32,817 nucleotides of DNA from Candidatus Omnitrophota bacterium (GCA_015231405.1 JADGBR010000002.1:100730-133546), one strand, 5' to 3'. Numbered from the stretch's first letter, positions 17,265 through 26,128 are shown. Numbers and translations are program-made. Notes: a model not told the origin generated them from the sequence alone.

Positions 17265-17615
17265 CAGCATCATCTGCATTGATATAAAGAACAACAGGAC
17301 GCCGAACATCTTTTTTAATAAAGGCCCCGGCACATACTGCACGAAATGGGCGCCGATGAATCCGCCGAAAAAGAAACCCAAACATACGAAAACGGCGATC
17401 GAAAGGTTCACATTTCCGTTCTGGTAATAACGCAGAGCCGCCAGAAGCCCTACCGGAGCAACCATGATAGCAAGGGTCGTTCCCTGGGCCTGGTGCTGGG
17501 TAAGGCCAAAGAGGTAAACCAGCGCGGGTATAATTATGATGGCTCCGCCTATACCGAAAAGCCCGCCGAATATACCCGCGACAAGACCTAACGCCGCGTA
17601 CAGTGCCTGTGTCAT
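17256..17615 (-). CDS. Half-size TauE/SafE (TSUP) family permease
   Basis: 119 residues with about four membrane segments: ALYAALGLVAGIFGGLFGIGGAIIIIP, the TSUP glycine-rich motif; TLAIMVAPVGLLAAL; FVCLGFFFGGFIGAHF; and MFGVLLFFISMQMML. Most TSUP exporters have about 250 residues from two such halves, and half-size versions that presumably dimerise are known. I chose the ATG at 17615 because GGAGGGGAGA precedes it; the frame is open further back to 17642. It probably moves a sulfur anion (sulfite or similar) across the inner membrane, fitting the rhodanese/YeeE genes upstream. Its last codons overlap the miaB fragment, so the native end may have been trimmed. Confidence 0.8.
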   Translation of the reverse strand: MTQALYAALGLVAGIFGGLFGIGGAIIIIPALVYLFGLTQHQAQGTTLAIMVAPVGLLAALRYYQNGNVNLSIAVFVCLGFFFGGFIGAHFVQYVPGPLLKKMFGVLLFFISMQMMLGK

Positions 17616-17626
17616 TCTCCCCTCCG

Positions 17627-18064
17627 TCAACCCATGGCGCAAGTTCCGCCGCCAAGCTTTGGTTTGTACAGTTTTTTATTGTAAGGCAACTTCATCAAAA
17701 GCATGCCCATTATACAGCTATCCGTTACGCCCGAGATAGTCCTGACCTGGCGTGACAGAGATACCACGCCCTTTCCCTTAACAACAGGCAACCCTTCTTA
17801 GACAGAATCCTTGCTATGCGCCCGGCTGAATTCAAGCGCGGAACGCACGTTCAATAGCGCGACGCGCTGATCATTCCGGGCCGATGATACGGCCTCTTTC
17901 GGAGAAACCATCTCAAGAAGAGCGGCCTCGCCTTTTTGATTGACGCGGACGATATTGTCTATATTAAAAGGCTTGGGGATAATTTTGGCGCGCATGTTCC
18001 CGGCGAACGTTTCTTTATTGGTTTCTTTTATTTTCGATAAGCCCACGCTTAATCCAGGCAGCAT
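17627..18064 (-). pseudogene. Degraded rhodanese-domain/DUF2892-like gene
   Basis: The frame 18064-17798 ends in RVALLNVRSALEFSRAHSKDSV, the first part of a rhodanese domain, then stops. A second frame from about 17795 to the TGA at 17627 reads GLPVVKGKGVVSLSRQVR and goes on to KLYKPKLGGGTCAMG, which resembles the end of a rhodanese followed by the start of a DUF2892 anchor. The middle, including the active-site cysteine loop, is missing, so an internal deletion and frame change broke the gene. No ribosome site precedes 18064. It lies between the YeeE genes and tauE in a sulfur-handling cluster. Confidence 0.65.
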
Positions 18065-18197
18065 TACTCGGTACCCGGATTAAATTCACAACTTATTGGT
18101 CCCTATTGGTTACTGCTTCCGTATAACCGGCAGCGGCTGCGTTCTGATTCTACCAAAGCTTGACCTGGATTCCAAGAACGCTTACTTCTTTTCTGCC

Positions 18198-18743
18198 CTA
18201 CGGGATATACATCAGGAACAACACAAAAATAATGGATGTAATTATTATATAAACACCCGGATCTATATGGATCAGTTCTGGAACAGTTAGCTTTCCCCTT
18301 TCTCCTATACTTGCCATTTTTATAAATTTTGGAGCTGTCAAGGCATAGACATAGGAACCTATGACCATCCCGAAAATTCCCCAGGCTGCATCCCAGCTTC
18401 CCTGGCCAAGCGCCGCAGCTCCTGTTCCGGGGCAATATCCCCATAATCCGAATCCCACGCCAAATACCAAGCCGCCTATGATATTGTTCGCGTAATGCGT
18501 TGGTTTTATGTGAGGGCGCACCATGCCGAATTTTCCAAGGACGTATATTATTATGCTGCCAACCAGGATCGCGGAAATGATGACGCGGATGACAGTCAAA
18601 TCCGTTAATCGTAAGGCGCCGATCAGTACGTTATAATCTGATACACCGGCTTTATGGAGCAGGAATCCAAAAGCTGTTCCAAATATCAGGCCAGAGGCCC
18701 AATTTCCAGGTTTTCCGGGTGTATCCTGTTTTGCCATCAGCAT
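18198..18743 (-). CDS. YeeE/YedE-family half-size membrane protein (second half)
   Basis: 181 residues with about four or five membrane helices. The conserved motif GYCPGTGAAALGQGS (about residues 102-116) carries the essential cysteine of YeeE/YedE proteins, which import thiosulfate or carry other sulfur species. The neighbour 18748-19326 has the matching first-half motif GGCTSGHGISG, so the two are probably subunits of one transporter that is a single chain in E. coli TsuA. GGGAGA precedes the ATG, and the gap to the upstream gene is 4 bp. Confidence 0.9.
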   Translation of the reverse strand: MLMAKQDTPGKPGNWASGLIFGTAFGFLLHKAGVSDYNVLIGALRLTDLTVIRVIISAILVGSIIIYVLGKFGMVRPHIKPTHYANNIIGGLVFGVGFGLWGYCPGTGAAALGQGSWDAAWGIFGMVIGSYVYALTAPKFIKMASIGERGKLTVPELIHIDPGVYIIITSIIFVLFLMYIP

Positions 18744-18747
18744 TGTT

Positions 18748-19326
18748 TTATCTCCCGAATAACGGGATCGCCACCGCCATTCCCCCGATAAAAAAGAATA
18801 TCATCGCGATCCATGATCCAACCGACAACTGCATTGTGCCGCTAATGCCATGGCCACTGGTGCATCCTCCGGCGATACGGGCCCCAAAGGCCAGAAAGAC
18901 CCCGCCAATAATAGCCGTAATGATCCTTGATGTGCCGCTATCGGCTCCGAAACGCTGTACCCAGGTATCGGGGAGTAATTGTGCATGTATAGTTCCCCCG
19001 GACCAGGCAGCAAGGAAGCCGCCAATAATGACTCCGACAAAAAGCATCACTTCCCATTCAATGATCGGTTTTTTGTTTTTAAAGTATTCCAGGCGTTTGG
19101 TCAGGCCGGGAGCAAAGATCATGCCCAGCATTCCTGAGATCCGGGCATACGCAGTACTGATGCCAAGGGGTTTATCTGAGATCAACACTGTCATAGCAGC
19201 AAGGATACCGATCAATGCACCAGAAACATAGGGAGACCAGTGCTTAGGCATTTGATCAGCGCCCGCCTCAGCGGCAAGCACACAGTCCGGGATACAAAGC
19301 AATATCATTACAACCAATATTTTCAT
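18748..19326 (-). CDS. YeeE/YedE-family half-size membrane protein (first half)
   Basis: 192 residues. A hydrophobic leader (ILVVMILLCIPDCVLAAEA) could be a signal peptide or the first helix. Four further helices follow, with the cysteine motif AGGCTSGHGISGT (about residues 152-164). AGGTGAACT precedes the ATG and the MBL-rhodanese gene ends only 7 bp upstream, so the three form one operon. The likely job is uptake or movement of thiosulfate or persulfide sulfur at the inner membrane; the exact substrate is not determined by the sequence. Confidence 0.9.
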   Translation of the reverse strand: MKILVVMILLCIPDCVLAAEAGADQMPKHWSPYVSGALIGILAAMTVLISDKPLGISTAYARISGMLGMIFAPGLTKRLEYFKNKKPIIEWEVMLFVGVIIGGFLAAWSGGTIHAQLLPDTWVQRFGADSGTSRIITAIIGGVFLAFGARIAGGCTSGHGISGTMQLSVGSWIAMIFFFIGGMAVAIPLFGR

Positions 19327-19333
19327 AGTTCAC

Positions 19334-20725
19334 CTATTTTTCGATCGGCAATTCGGCTTTTATCCATGCCTTCCAACTGCCCGGCACATTTTTTACATCC
19401 AGAAAGCCTGCCTGCTTCAGCAAGCTGCTTGCGATACTGGCACGGTAACCTGTGTTGCAATACGTCGCTACCGGTACTTTCTTATCTAACTCGCCCATGT
19501 GCTTGGGCAGATCGGGAAGATAGATGTGTTTGGCATTGGGAATATGGCCGCTTTTCCATTCCAACGGCGACCTGACATCCAGCACTTGCACTGTCTTGTG
19601 GTTTCGATAAAGTTCATGTACGTCTATTTGCCGGATATGATCCATTGTCAATCCAGCCCGGACCCATGAACCCATCCCGCCGACCAGATACCCTAAAATG
19701 TTCGTAAATCCGGTCCTCCGGAAGAGCGAGACAACTTCATCAAGTTTATGATCACTTCTAAGTACGATTGCCAGAGGCTGTTCTGGGTCCAGCATCCATC
19801 CAGCCCAGACGGACAATTCTCCTTTATCTTCGATGTTGATCGCATCGGCAATATGCCCGCCGCCAAATTCCAACATCGACCTGGTATCCACAATGGCACA
19901 TTGCTTCGAACGGATCAGTTGTTCAAATTCTTTGGCCGTGCAGCCGGGAACGATCGGAGTGTTGTTCTCGATGCGAGCGCCTTGGGTATTCGTAATTTTC
20001 AAACGCGGGTAGTAAGTCGGCCGGGGTGTTGTATTTCTGACGGATAGATCCTTGAATTCCCCAAACGAGCTGCACTTCATGTATGGATTATGTGAATGTT
20101 CATAACCTATTGTTGAACTGAAGCGGTCCCCGATCGCAGGCCCGCACGCTGACCCATAACCGTGAGTTGGATGAATGATGACTCCGCCACTCAGTTTAGC
20201 ATAGACATTCGTTAAGGTATCATATTGCTTGTGCAGCATTTCCTCGAATCGCTTCTGGCCGAGCAAGTCGCTTCGGCCTACAGCATTGACTAGAAGTGAG
20301 CCTCCCGTAAAAACGGCATAAGGATCGTCAGGACTTGATCTTTCATGGATCAGGACAGCTATATGTTCCGGCGTGTGCCCAGGTGTGTTACGCGCCGTTA
20401 ATGAGATCGACCCCAGATCGATCTTGTCTCCTTCCCGAAGTTGATCCAGCTCGTAGCCATAAGTATCTTCATCCGAGTGTCCTGCATGAATGATCGCGTT
20501 TCCGACCCCGGCAGCTAACTGGCGAACTCCGCTTACAAAATCTTCATGGATATGCGTCTGAATAATGTGGCGGATAGTTACGTTGTGTTCTCTGGCAAGC
20601 TGGATGTAGGCGTCGCAATCAGGCCGCGGGTCAATGACTGCGGCTAACCCTGATGCCTCGTCTCCTATTACGTAACTAATATCTCCAATACCTTTCGAAA
20701 CCACTCGTTCAAAGACTAAGCTCAT
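19334..20725 (-). CDS. MBL-fold hydrolase fused to two rhodanese domains (persulfide-metabolism type)
   Basis: 463 residues. The N-terminal metallo-beta-lactamase domain (about 1-245) has the metal motif QTHIHEDFVSG (His58, His60, Asp62) and NTPGHTPEHIAVLI, typical of the ETHE1/CstB persulfide dioxygenase group. Two rhodanese domains follow. The first (about 265-355) has AIVDTRSMLEFGGGHIADAIN but LRSDHKLDE where the catalytic loop should be, so it lacks the cysteine. The second (about 370-463) keeps Cys423 in ATYCNTGYRAS. This one-dead, one-live arrangement is common in the group. It should oxidise or transfer persulfide sulfur in the cytoplasm, and the coupled YeeE pair downstream supports this. 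GAGGTGGATC precedes the ATG at 20725. Iron-dependent dioxygenase activity would need O2, notable if the host is anaerobic. Confidence 0.92.
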   Translation of the reverse strand: MSLVFERVVSKGIGDISYVIGDEASGLAAVIDPRPDCDAYIQLAREHNVTIRHIIQTHIHEDFVSGVRQLAAGVGNAIIHAGHSDEDTYGYELDQLREGDKIDLGSISLTARNTPGHTPEHIAVLIHERSSPDDPYAVFTGGSLLVNAVGRSDLLGQKRFEEMLHKQYDTLTNVYAKLSGGVIIHPTHGYGSACGPAIGDRFSSTIGYEHSHNPYMKCSSFGEFKDLSVRNTTPRPTYYPRLKITNTQGARIENNTPIVPGCTAKEFEQLIRSKQCAIVDTRSMLEFGGGHIADAINIEDKGELSVWAGWMLDPEQPLAIVLRSDHKLDEVVSLFRRTGFTNILGYLVGGMGSWVRAGLTMDHIRQIDVHELYRNHKTVQVLDVRSPLEWKSGHIPNAKHIYLPDLPKHMGELDKKVPVATYCNTGYRASIASSLLKQAGFLDVKNVPGSWKAWIKAELPIEK

Positions 20726-20833
20726 GATCCACCTCAGTTAAATTTTTTCCCTGCCTCATTCAAGTAGACACAACAATGCTAATTTTCCCTTACACGGCCA
20801 CAAAGGACCCTCTCTCCGCCAGTTGAGTATGGT

Positions 20834-21244
20834 CTAAGTACTATTAATCAAATACACTACAAGAAAGATCCCGGCTGCAAAGACAGATGTGGTTAACAGT
20901 ATGGCAAGTACCGATGAAGGTTGGAATGTATCCTCGTCTATTTGTCTCTCAACCTTCTTGTACCTGACAAATGCCAAGAGAGCCATCACCGTGCCAAGAC
21001 CGACAAGGAATATCCCAGCGATCGCAGAATATCCATGAGAAGGAGGCAGCGTATTTTCAATATCAGCTTTTCCCAGAATCAATGACATTTGCTTTACGAA
21101 CAACGCAAACTTTTCAACAACAAAACCAAATGCCATTATCCCGATGCATGTTCTTATCCACGCAAGAAATGTCCTTTCATTCGCCATGTGTACACGGCGA
21201 TCACGAACTTTTAGAGAGCTCTTATCTTCAAGCATCTCTGACAT
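20834..21244 (-). CDS. DUF202 (YidH-like) inner-membrane protein
   Basis: 136 residues. The DUF202 signature RVHMANERTFLAWIRTCIGIMAFGFVVEKF (about 17-46) is followed by two more membrane helices (YSAIAGIFLVGLGTVMALLAF and VLAILLTTSVFAAGIFLVVYL). The family is widespread and its function unknown. AGGTAGG lies before the ATG. It lies 108 bp upstream of the MBL-rhodanese gene on the same strand and could share its transcript. Confidence 0.9.
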   Translation of the reverse strand: MSEMLEDKSSLKVRDRRVHMANERTFLAWIRTCIGIMAFGFVVEKFALFVKQMSLILGKADIENTLPPSHGYSAIAGIFLVGLGTVMALLAFVRYKKVERQIDEDTFQPSSVLAILLTTSVFAAGIFLVVYLINST

Positions 21245-21329
21245 ATAACCTACCTTTGATCACACAGGATACCGCCGCGAATACCGGCTACCCAACTGTC
21301 CCAAACACCGCTTCCATTTCCCCTCGGTC

Positions 21330-22208
21330 CTACCCGTTCACAATTCTGCCCCCATTAGGATGCAAAACCTGCCCGGTCATATAGGAAGAATCCTCTGATG
21401 AAAGGAAAACGTAACACGGCGCCACTTCATCCGGCTGTCCTGCCCGGCCCATTGGCGTGTTGGTCCCGAATTTCTTGACCTTTTGAAGAGGAAACGACGC
21501 CGGTATGAGGGGCGTCCAGATCGGACCCGGAGCTACGCCATTGACACGTATCCCGCGCTTCGCTACCGCCAGCGCGAGAGATCGCGTGAAGGCGACGATC
21601 GCCCCCTTGGTCGACGCATAATCGATCAACTCCTTGTGCCCGAGATACGCTGTGACCGACGTAGTGTTGATGATGGCGCTCCCCTTTTTCATGAATTTGA
21701 GTGCCTCCCGTGACAGATAGAAGTAGGCGAAAATATTCGTTCGGAAGGTACGGAGCAGTTGATCGTCGGTAATGTCTTCGAGACGATACCTGAGGTGTTG
21801 TTCGGCGGCATTGTTTACCAGTATATCCAGTCTGCCGAATTCCTTTACCGTTCGCTCAACCGACCTGCGGCAGAAGTCGGGTCTACCGACATCTCCTCGA
21901 AGCAAGAGGCAATTTCGTCCTTCGGCTTCGACGAAACGGCGCGCGGCCGCCGCGTCTTCTGTCTCTTCCAGATAGACGATGGCGACATCAGCGCCTTCCT
22001 TCGCAAAGCTGATCGCCACCGCGCGGCCGATGCCGCTATCCCCGCCGGTGATGAGGGCGGTTTTTCCATCCAGCTTACCGGCGGCCTTATACTTTTTCAT
22101 TTCCGATTGAGGAGCAGGTCGCATCAGGGATTCTCGCCCCGGCTGACGCTTCTGATGTTGCGCCGGTTGCTTTGCCCTGAAACGCTCTTCGGATATCTTG
22201 CGGATCAT
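21330..22208 (-). CDS. Short-chain dehydrogenase, general-stress-protein 39/YghA type
   Basis: A 292-residue NAD(P)-dependent SDR. The N-terminal 45-residue extension with FRAKQPAQHQKRQPGRE and MRPAPQSE is characteristic of the B. subtilis GSP39 and E. coli YghA group. The cofactor motif TGGDSGIGRA lies at 54-63, NNAAEQ follows, the YxxxK catalytic pair is in DYASTKGAIVAF, and the chain ends YMTGQVLHPNGG. I placed the start at the ATG at 22208, with GGAG 8 nt upstream; the frame back to 22301 runs through the remains of a small membrane ORF. The physiological substrate of this group is not firmly known. Its promoter (site B, 22373-22417) carries the shared stress dyad. Confidence 0.93.
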   Translation of the reverse strand: MIRKISEERFRAKQPAQHQKRQPGRESLMRPAPQSEMKKYKAAGKLDGKTALITGGDSGIGRAVAISFAKEGADVAIVYLEETEDAAAARRFVEAEGRNCLLLRGDVGRPDFCRRSVERTVKEFGRLDILVNNAAEQHLRYRLEDITDDQLLRTFRTNIFAYFYLSREALKFMKKGSAIINTTSVTAYLGHKELIDYASTKGAIVAFTRSLALAVAKRGIRVNGVAPGPIWTPLIPASFPLQKVKKFGTNTPMGRAGQPDEVAPCYVFLSSEDSSYMTGQVLHPNGGRIVNG

Positions 22209-22345
22209 TACACTTTCTCCGTTGTTTTGTATGACGATCCTTGAAATGAAAGAATAATTAATACCGAAAGCATCGCTACGAGCAGCCCAGGGACTGCCCA
22301 TACTACTTTCCCGTACGCAGATCTGATCTATTTTAGATCATTCAT
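22206..22345 (-). pseudogene. Decayed copy of the 39-residue membrane peptide
   Basis: From an ATG at 22345 the minus strand aligns without gaps to the small gene at 31370-31489, but codon 6 is TAG instead of TGG and many hydrophobic residues have drifted (KVVWAVPGLLVAMLSVLIIL). It ends next to the SDR start. Together with promoter B it is a diverged duplicate of the promoter-plus-peptide unit at 31370-31561. Confidence 0.65.
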
Positions 22346-22372
22346 TCGACCTTCTCTCAACCTTAAGTTGGC

Positions 22373-22417
22373 ATACTAGCAAGGTGTCAAGAATGAATCA
22401 ATTGTACCGAAGTATAA
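22373..22417 (-). promoter_or_regulatory. Stress-type promoter with dyad, site B (SDR)
   Basis: Minus strand: dyad TTATACT-TC-GGTACAA (22417-22402), -35 TTGATT (22401-22396), 17-bp spacer, -10 TAGTAT (22378-22373). It lies about 165 bp upstream of the SDR start. The spacer also closely resembles that of site E, so these two sites are a recent duplicate pair. Confidence 0.7.
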
Positions 22418-22513
22418 TATAAACATTTAAAATAAGCGTGCATGCTGAATCAATACCATGGCGTTGTCACTAACTAACTATAATATATCAAGTTGCAAAA
22501 GTGTTTGCGCAGA

Positions 22514-23818
22514 TCACCTCGCGCGGTGCAAATACTTCTTAAGATCATCTATACATATACGTTTATTGACAGCGTCTTGGAGCCTTTGACAGCGTCTTGG
22601 AGCCTTTTCCCTTCCACAACGACCGAATCGAAACAGACCGGCATCGCGATTTGTCCGGCCGGTATAATAGTCCCGGAGGATCTGAGCGGCGATGACGCTG
22701 AAGATAATACCATTCCCACCGTAACTCAGTGCGAAAGAGACGTGCCGGAACCTGCGATGGACACCGATGTAGGGAAGCCCGTCTTTCGTTTCACCAAAAG
22801 TACCTGCCCAGGCATAAGCCACTTCCAACGGCTGATCCGGGAACAGCCTCCCAAACTTCTTCACCAGGGTTCGGGTCTTTTGTGAAATTAACGCGTCCCG
22901 GCGCTTCGCATTCACAAAGTCTTCGTCTTCGCCACCGACGATCACGCGCCCTTCGGCAGTGGTCCGAAGATAGAGATAAGGCATGCCGCTTTCCCAAATA
23001 AGGCACTGCTGATACCATCCCGGGATCAGAGGGAGAGGCTCACTGATGAGCGCATAAGTGCTCTTCAATGTTCCCGCCCCGGTGTTAAGGAGAGCATTTG
23101 ACTCGAACCCCCCCGCTATCACCGCCCGCCGGGCGGTTATCAGGCACCCGTTGTGCGTGCTGATACGAACTCCTCGGCGGGTTTCCTCCACACACGTTAT
23201 TTTCGTCCGGTCGTAAACTTCAAGGCCAACGCGTTTCCCCGCAACGAAGAGGCCGTGAGTGAGGCGGTGGGGATCAACCTGGCCGCCGTCTTTGGAAAAG
23301 AGCGCGGCGGGACGGGAAAACGGAAAGCGTGCCCGAACCGCCTTAGCGTCGTAGAACTCCAACTCAATACCCATTTTCCGCCGCAGTCGGAATTCCTCCC
23401 GCAGTTCAAGTATTTCACGCTTATGACGGGCCAGAAACAAACTGGGCCTCCGCTCGAAGCCGCAGTCTATCTTTAAGCGCGCGGCCAGTTGCTCAAGCGT
23501 ACTGATCGCACCGCAGCATAACTGATAGCTTCGGGACGCTGCGGCCGGACCGACCTTGTTGATCAACTCACTTAGAGGCACATCAATTTCGTATTGAAGC
23601 AGAGCTGTACTCGCACTGGTGCTTCCTGTTCCGATGTCTCGCTTATCAACGACGATAGTTTTCACTCCGGCTTCAGCCAGATGTACCGCCACCAATGCCC
23701 CGGTTATCCCGCCCCCGATGACGACCGCGTCACAGGACACATTGCGTTGTAGCGAAGGGTAGTTCTCCGGGAGGCCATTGTTGACCGACCAAAATGGATG
23801 ACTCGAAGTGAGCTTCAT
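22514..23818 (-). CDS. FAD-dependent oxidoreductase, DAO family
   Basis: 434 residues of the glycine/D-amino-acid oxidase (DAO) superfamily. The dinucleotide-binding motif VVIGGGITGALVAVHLAEAG lies near residue 32, the second FAD segment IDVPLSELINKVG follows, and the C-terminal FAD motif is GLPYIGVHRRFRHVSFALSYGGNGIIFSVIAAQILRDY. Such enzymes oxidise an amine or amino acid with FAD; the substrate cannot be told here. The start is 33 bp after katE, so they form an operon, and any H2O2 made would be removed by the catalase. Near the 3' end a 20-bp tandem duplication shifts the frame past an ancestral stop and adds about 20 residues (beginning RLQDAVNKRIC), so the last part of the protein is new sequence. 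Confidence 0.9.
   Translation of the reverse strand: MKLTSSHPFWSVNNGLPENYPSLQRNVSCDAVVIGGGITGALVAVHLAEAGVKTIVVDKRDIGTGSTSASTALLQYEIDVPLSELINKVGPAAASRSYQLCCGAISTLEQLAARLKIDCGFERRPSLFLARHKREILELREEFRLRRKMGIELEFYDAKAVRARFPFSRPAALFSKDGGQVDPHRLTHGLFVAGKRVGLEVYDRTKITCVEETRRGVRISTHNGCLITARRAVIAGGFESNALLNTGAGTLKSTYALISEPLPLIPGWYQQCLIWESGMPYLYLRTTAEGRVIVGGEDEDFVNAKRRDALISQKTRTLVKKFGRLFPDQPLEVAYAWAGTFGETKDGLPYIGVHRRFRHVSFALSYGGNGIIFSVIAAQILRDYYTGRTNRDAGLFRFGRCGREKAPRRCQRLQDAVNKRICIDDLKKYLHRAR
22568..22607. repeat. 20-bp tandem duplication in the oxidoreductase 3' end
   Basis: GACAGCGTCTTGGAGCCTTT occurs twice head-to-tail (22568-22587, 22588-22607) without mismatch. Removing one unit would end the reading frame at CAA-TAA directly after the repeat. 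The duplication is therefore recent and changes the protein end. Confidence 0.9.
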
Positions 23819-23851
23819 GGCACTTTGTGATCCTCTAACCCTATGCGCTTT

Positions 23852-25948
23852 CTATGCTAATGTCCGAACAAACTTTTCCCGGGACCATTGGCGCGTCTTT
23901 GCGGCGGCAATAAAACTGTCTTTGTCGCCGGCATCCACGACTCCCGCGTCGTGTCCGACACCTGCCTTCTTCAAGAGTGCTTCGCCGCCGGTGTCAACCG
24001 CGATCGCCTTGAGATGACCGAAAGCATCCCGCACGAAGTCGATCGCAGCGCTTTCATTCGATAGCTCCTTTCGGCCTTCGTCGGAGAGGATAACGGCGAC
24101 CGCGTCGAAGATCACAGAAGGCATCCCGGCAAGTTGTCCGTCAGCCGTCAATATGGATCCATCGGCGAGCTTCGCTCCGCCAACTTTGGGTGCGACGATC
24201 TTCACGGAAGCGCCCGCATCGGTCGCGGCCTTTTTGATCCTCTTGATAACAGCGCCGTCTGAACCATCCGCGATGAGGATGCCGATCGCGCGACCCATGA
24301 GCGTGTCTTTCATCTTGCCGATGATCTGCAACGCCGGTGAAGGCTTCCTCTCGTCAACAGGCGCTGCCGCCTCCGGCTTAGTGGGAAGTTTATTGAAACC
24401 GAGGCCCGCGGCGACCCGCTTGGCGAGATCTTCCTCGATATGCCGCAGATGGCCAACGATCGCCTCACGCACATGGACGTGTTCGACCTTTGAAAGCTCA
24501 AACACTAATGCCGAAGCGATGTGCGCCTGCTCATACGCGGTCTGACTGAGATAGAACTGCCGCGCCTGGCTGTAATGGTCGGCGAAGCTCTCGGCGCGGA
24601 CGCGGCCTTTCCCGCCGGTTTCAGTTGCCGCTAGGCTGCGAAAGCCGCTGGCCGGTGTTTCTCGCGGCGAACTATCGGATAGGGTGTTCGGCTCATACGA
24701 AACACGGCCCGAGGGCTGCCCCATTTGCATATGTCCGTCGCGCTGCTGGTTGCCGAACGGGCACTTTGGCGCGTTGATCGGGATCTGGTGGAAATTGGGC
24801 GATCCCAAGCGCGAAAGTTGTGTGTCGAGATACGAGAATAGACGGCCCTGCAACAGCGGATCATTCGAGAAATCGATGCCCGGAACAATATTTGCGGGAC
24901 AATAGGCCACCTGTTCGGTTTCAGCGAAGAAATTATCCGGCCAGCGGTCCAGCACCATGCGCCCGATCACTTTCAAGGGCACCAGTTCTTCCGGGATCAG
25001 CTTGGTCGGGTCCAGATGGTCAAACGGAAATTTATCCGCTTCTTCCTCGGTAAAAAGCTGAACCGCGAATTCCCACTCCGGGAAGTTGCCCGACGATATG
25101 GCCTCGAACATGTCGCGTCGGTGGAAGTCTTGATCAGCGCCTGAGATCTTGACGGTCTCATCCCAAATGGTGGACTGCAGGCCGAGCTTCGGACGCCAGT
25201 GGAATTTGACGAAGGTTGATCCCCCTCTGTCGTTGATCAGCCGGAAACTATGTACACCAAAGCCCTCGATCATCCTGAGCGAACGCGGTATGGTGCGATC
25301 GGACATTATCCACATCACCATATGCATGGATTCGGGCGTGAGCGAAATGAAATCCCAGAAGGTGTCGTGCGCGGTCGCCGATTGCGGAAAGGCACGATCG
25401 GGTTCCATTTTTACGGCATGGATGAGATCGGGGAATTTGATGGCATCCTGGATGAAGAATACCGGAACGTTATTGCCGACCAGGTCCCAGTTGCCTTCCT
25501 TCGTGTAAAACTTGACCGCAAATCCCCGCACGTCACGCGGGGTGTCTACCGAACCGGCACCGCCCGCAACGGTCGATATACGTGTAAACACCGGTGTCTT
25601 CTCCCCTACTTCGGTAAGTATCCTGGCGGTGGTGTATTTCTTCAATGAGGCGGAGAGCTCGAAGAATCCATGCGCGCCCGTTCCTCGCGCATGCACGATA
25701 CGCTCGGGGATCCGCTCATGATCGAAAGACGTGACTTTTTCGCGAAGGATGAAATCCTCAAGAAGCGTCGGGCCGAGCGGATTGGCCTTAAGCGAGTTTT
25801 GGTTATCGGACAGCGCGACGCCTTGGTTCGTGGTGAGCGGGGGGTGGTCTCCGCCGGCGGCCTGGTGCAGCTCGCCGCCGATAGCCGGTTTCGAGTCTCG
25901 CCTGGAAGCCGAGCCTCCAGAATTACTTGGTGTCTTTTTTTTGCTCAT
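23852..25948 (-). CDS. katE: Large-subunit catalase KatE (HPII)
   Basis: A monofunctional heme catalase of 698 residues, the large clade-2 type. A disordered N-terminal segment (1-55) precedes the catalase core. The catalytic His86 lies in [16 protein letters not shown], the distal Asn in [13 protein letters not shown] (about 159), and the proximal heme Tyr in [15 protein letters not shown] flavodoxin-like/class I glutaminase-like C-terminal domain (about 550-698, [14 protein letters not shown]...) follows, as in E. coli HPII. It breaks down H2O2 in the cytoplasm. AAGGAGATCGATC precedes the ATG. It is the first gene of a two-gene operon with the FAD oxidoreductase, under promoter site F about 55 bp upstream. 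GC is higher than in the housekeeping genes at the left, hinting at transfer. Confidence 0.97.
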   Translation of the reverse strand: MSKKKTPSNSGGSASRRDSKPAIGGELHQAAGGDHPPLTTNQGVALSDNQNSLKANPLGPTLLEDFILREKVTSFDHERIPERIVHARGTGAHGFFELSASLKKYTTARILTEVGEKTPVFTRISTVAGGAGSVDTPRDVRGFAVKFYTKEGNWDLVGNNVPVFFIQDAIKFPDLIHAVKMEPDRAFPQSATAHDTFWDFISLTPESMHMVMWIMSDRTIPRSLRMIEGFGVHSFRLINDRGGSTFVKFHWRPKLGLQSTIWDETVKISGADQDFHRRDMFEAISSGNFPEWEFAVQLFTEEEADKFPFDHLDPTKLIPEELVPLKVIGRMVLDRWPDNFFAETEQVAYCPANIVPGIDFSNDPLLQGRLFSYLDTQLSRLGSPNFHQIPINAPKCPFGNQQRDGHMQMGQPSGRVSYEPNTLSDSSPRETPASGFRSLAATETGGKGRVRAESFADHYSQARQFYLSQTAYEQAHIASALVFELSKVEHVHVREAIVGHLRHIEEDLAKRVAAGLGFNKLPTKPEAAAPVDERKPSPALQIIGKMKDTLMGRAIGILIADGSDGAVIKRIKKAATDAGASVKIVAPKVGGAKLADGSILTADGQLAGMPSVIFDAVAVILSDEGRKELSNESAAIDFVRDAFGHLKAIAVDTGGEALLKKAGVGHDAGVVDAGDKDSFIAAAKTRQWSREKFVRTLA

Positions 25949-26010
25949 GATCGATCTCCTTTCTTAGCAACGCCTCTTTCTTAATAATGATCTTTTTTAA
26001 TCGTTCCACC

Positions 26011-26054
26011 ATTATGGAAATATTCAAAATGAAATCAATTTCACCAAGGGATTA
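26011..26054 (-). promoter_or_regulatory. Probable stress-type promoter, degenerate dyad, site F (katE)
   Basis: Minus strand: TAATCCC-TT-GGTGAAA (26054-26039) in the dyad position, -35 TTGATT (26038-26033), 16-bp spacer, -10 CATAAT (26016-26011). The dyad is the weakest of the six, but spacing and the -35 overlap are the same. Confidence 0.45.
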
Positions 26055-26107
26055 CTGACGGACCGGATATTTTATCTTTAACGCGGCCGTGCGGTTCTGA
26101 TACATTG

Positions 26108-26128
26108 GATAAGTCCTTTTGGCTTATC
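26108..26128. other. Small hairpin in the katE upstream region
   Basis: GATAAG-T-CC / TTTT / GG-C-TTATC forms a 9-bp interrupted stem. No T-run follows on either strand, so I do not call it a terminator. It lies between promoter F and the patatin remnant. Confidence 0.3.

Noticed and set aside
26108-26128. Hairpin as a terminator for the gene ending at 26435.
   Set aside because: It is over 300 bp downstream and lacks a T-run.
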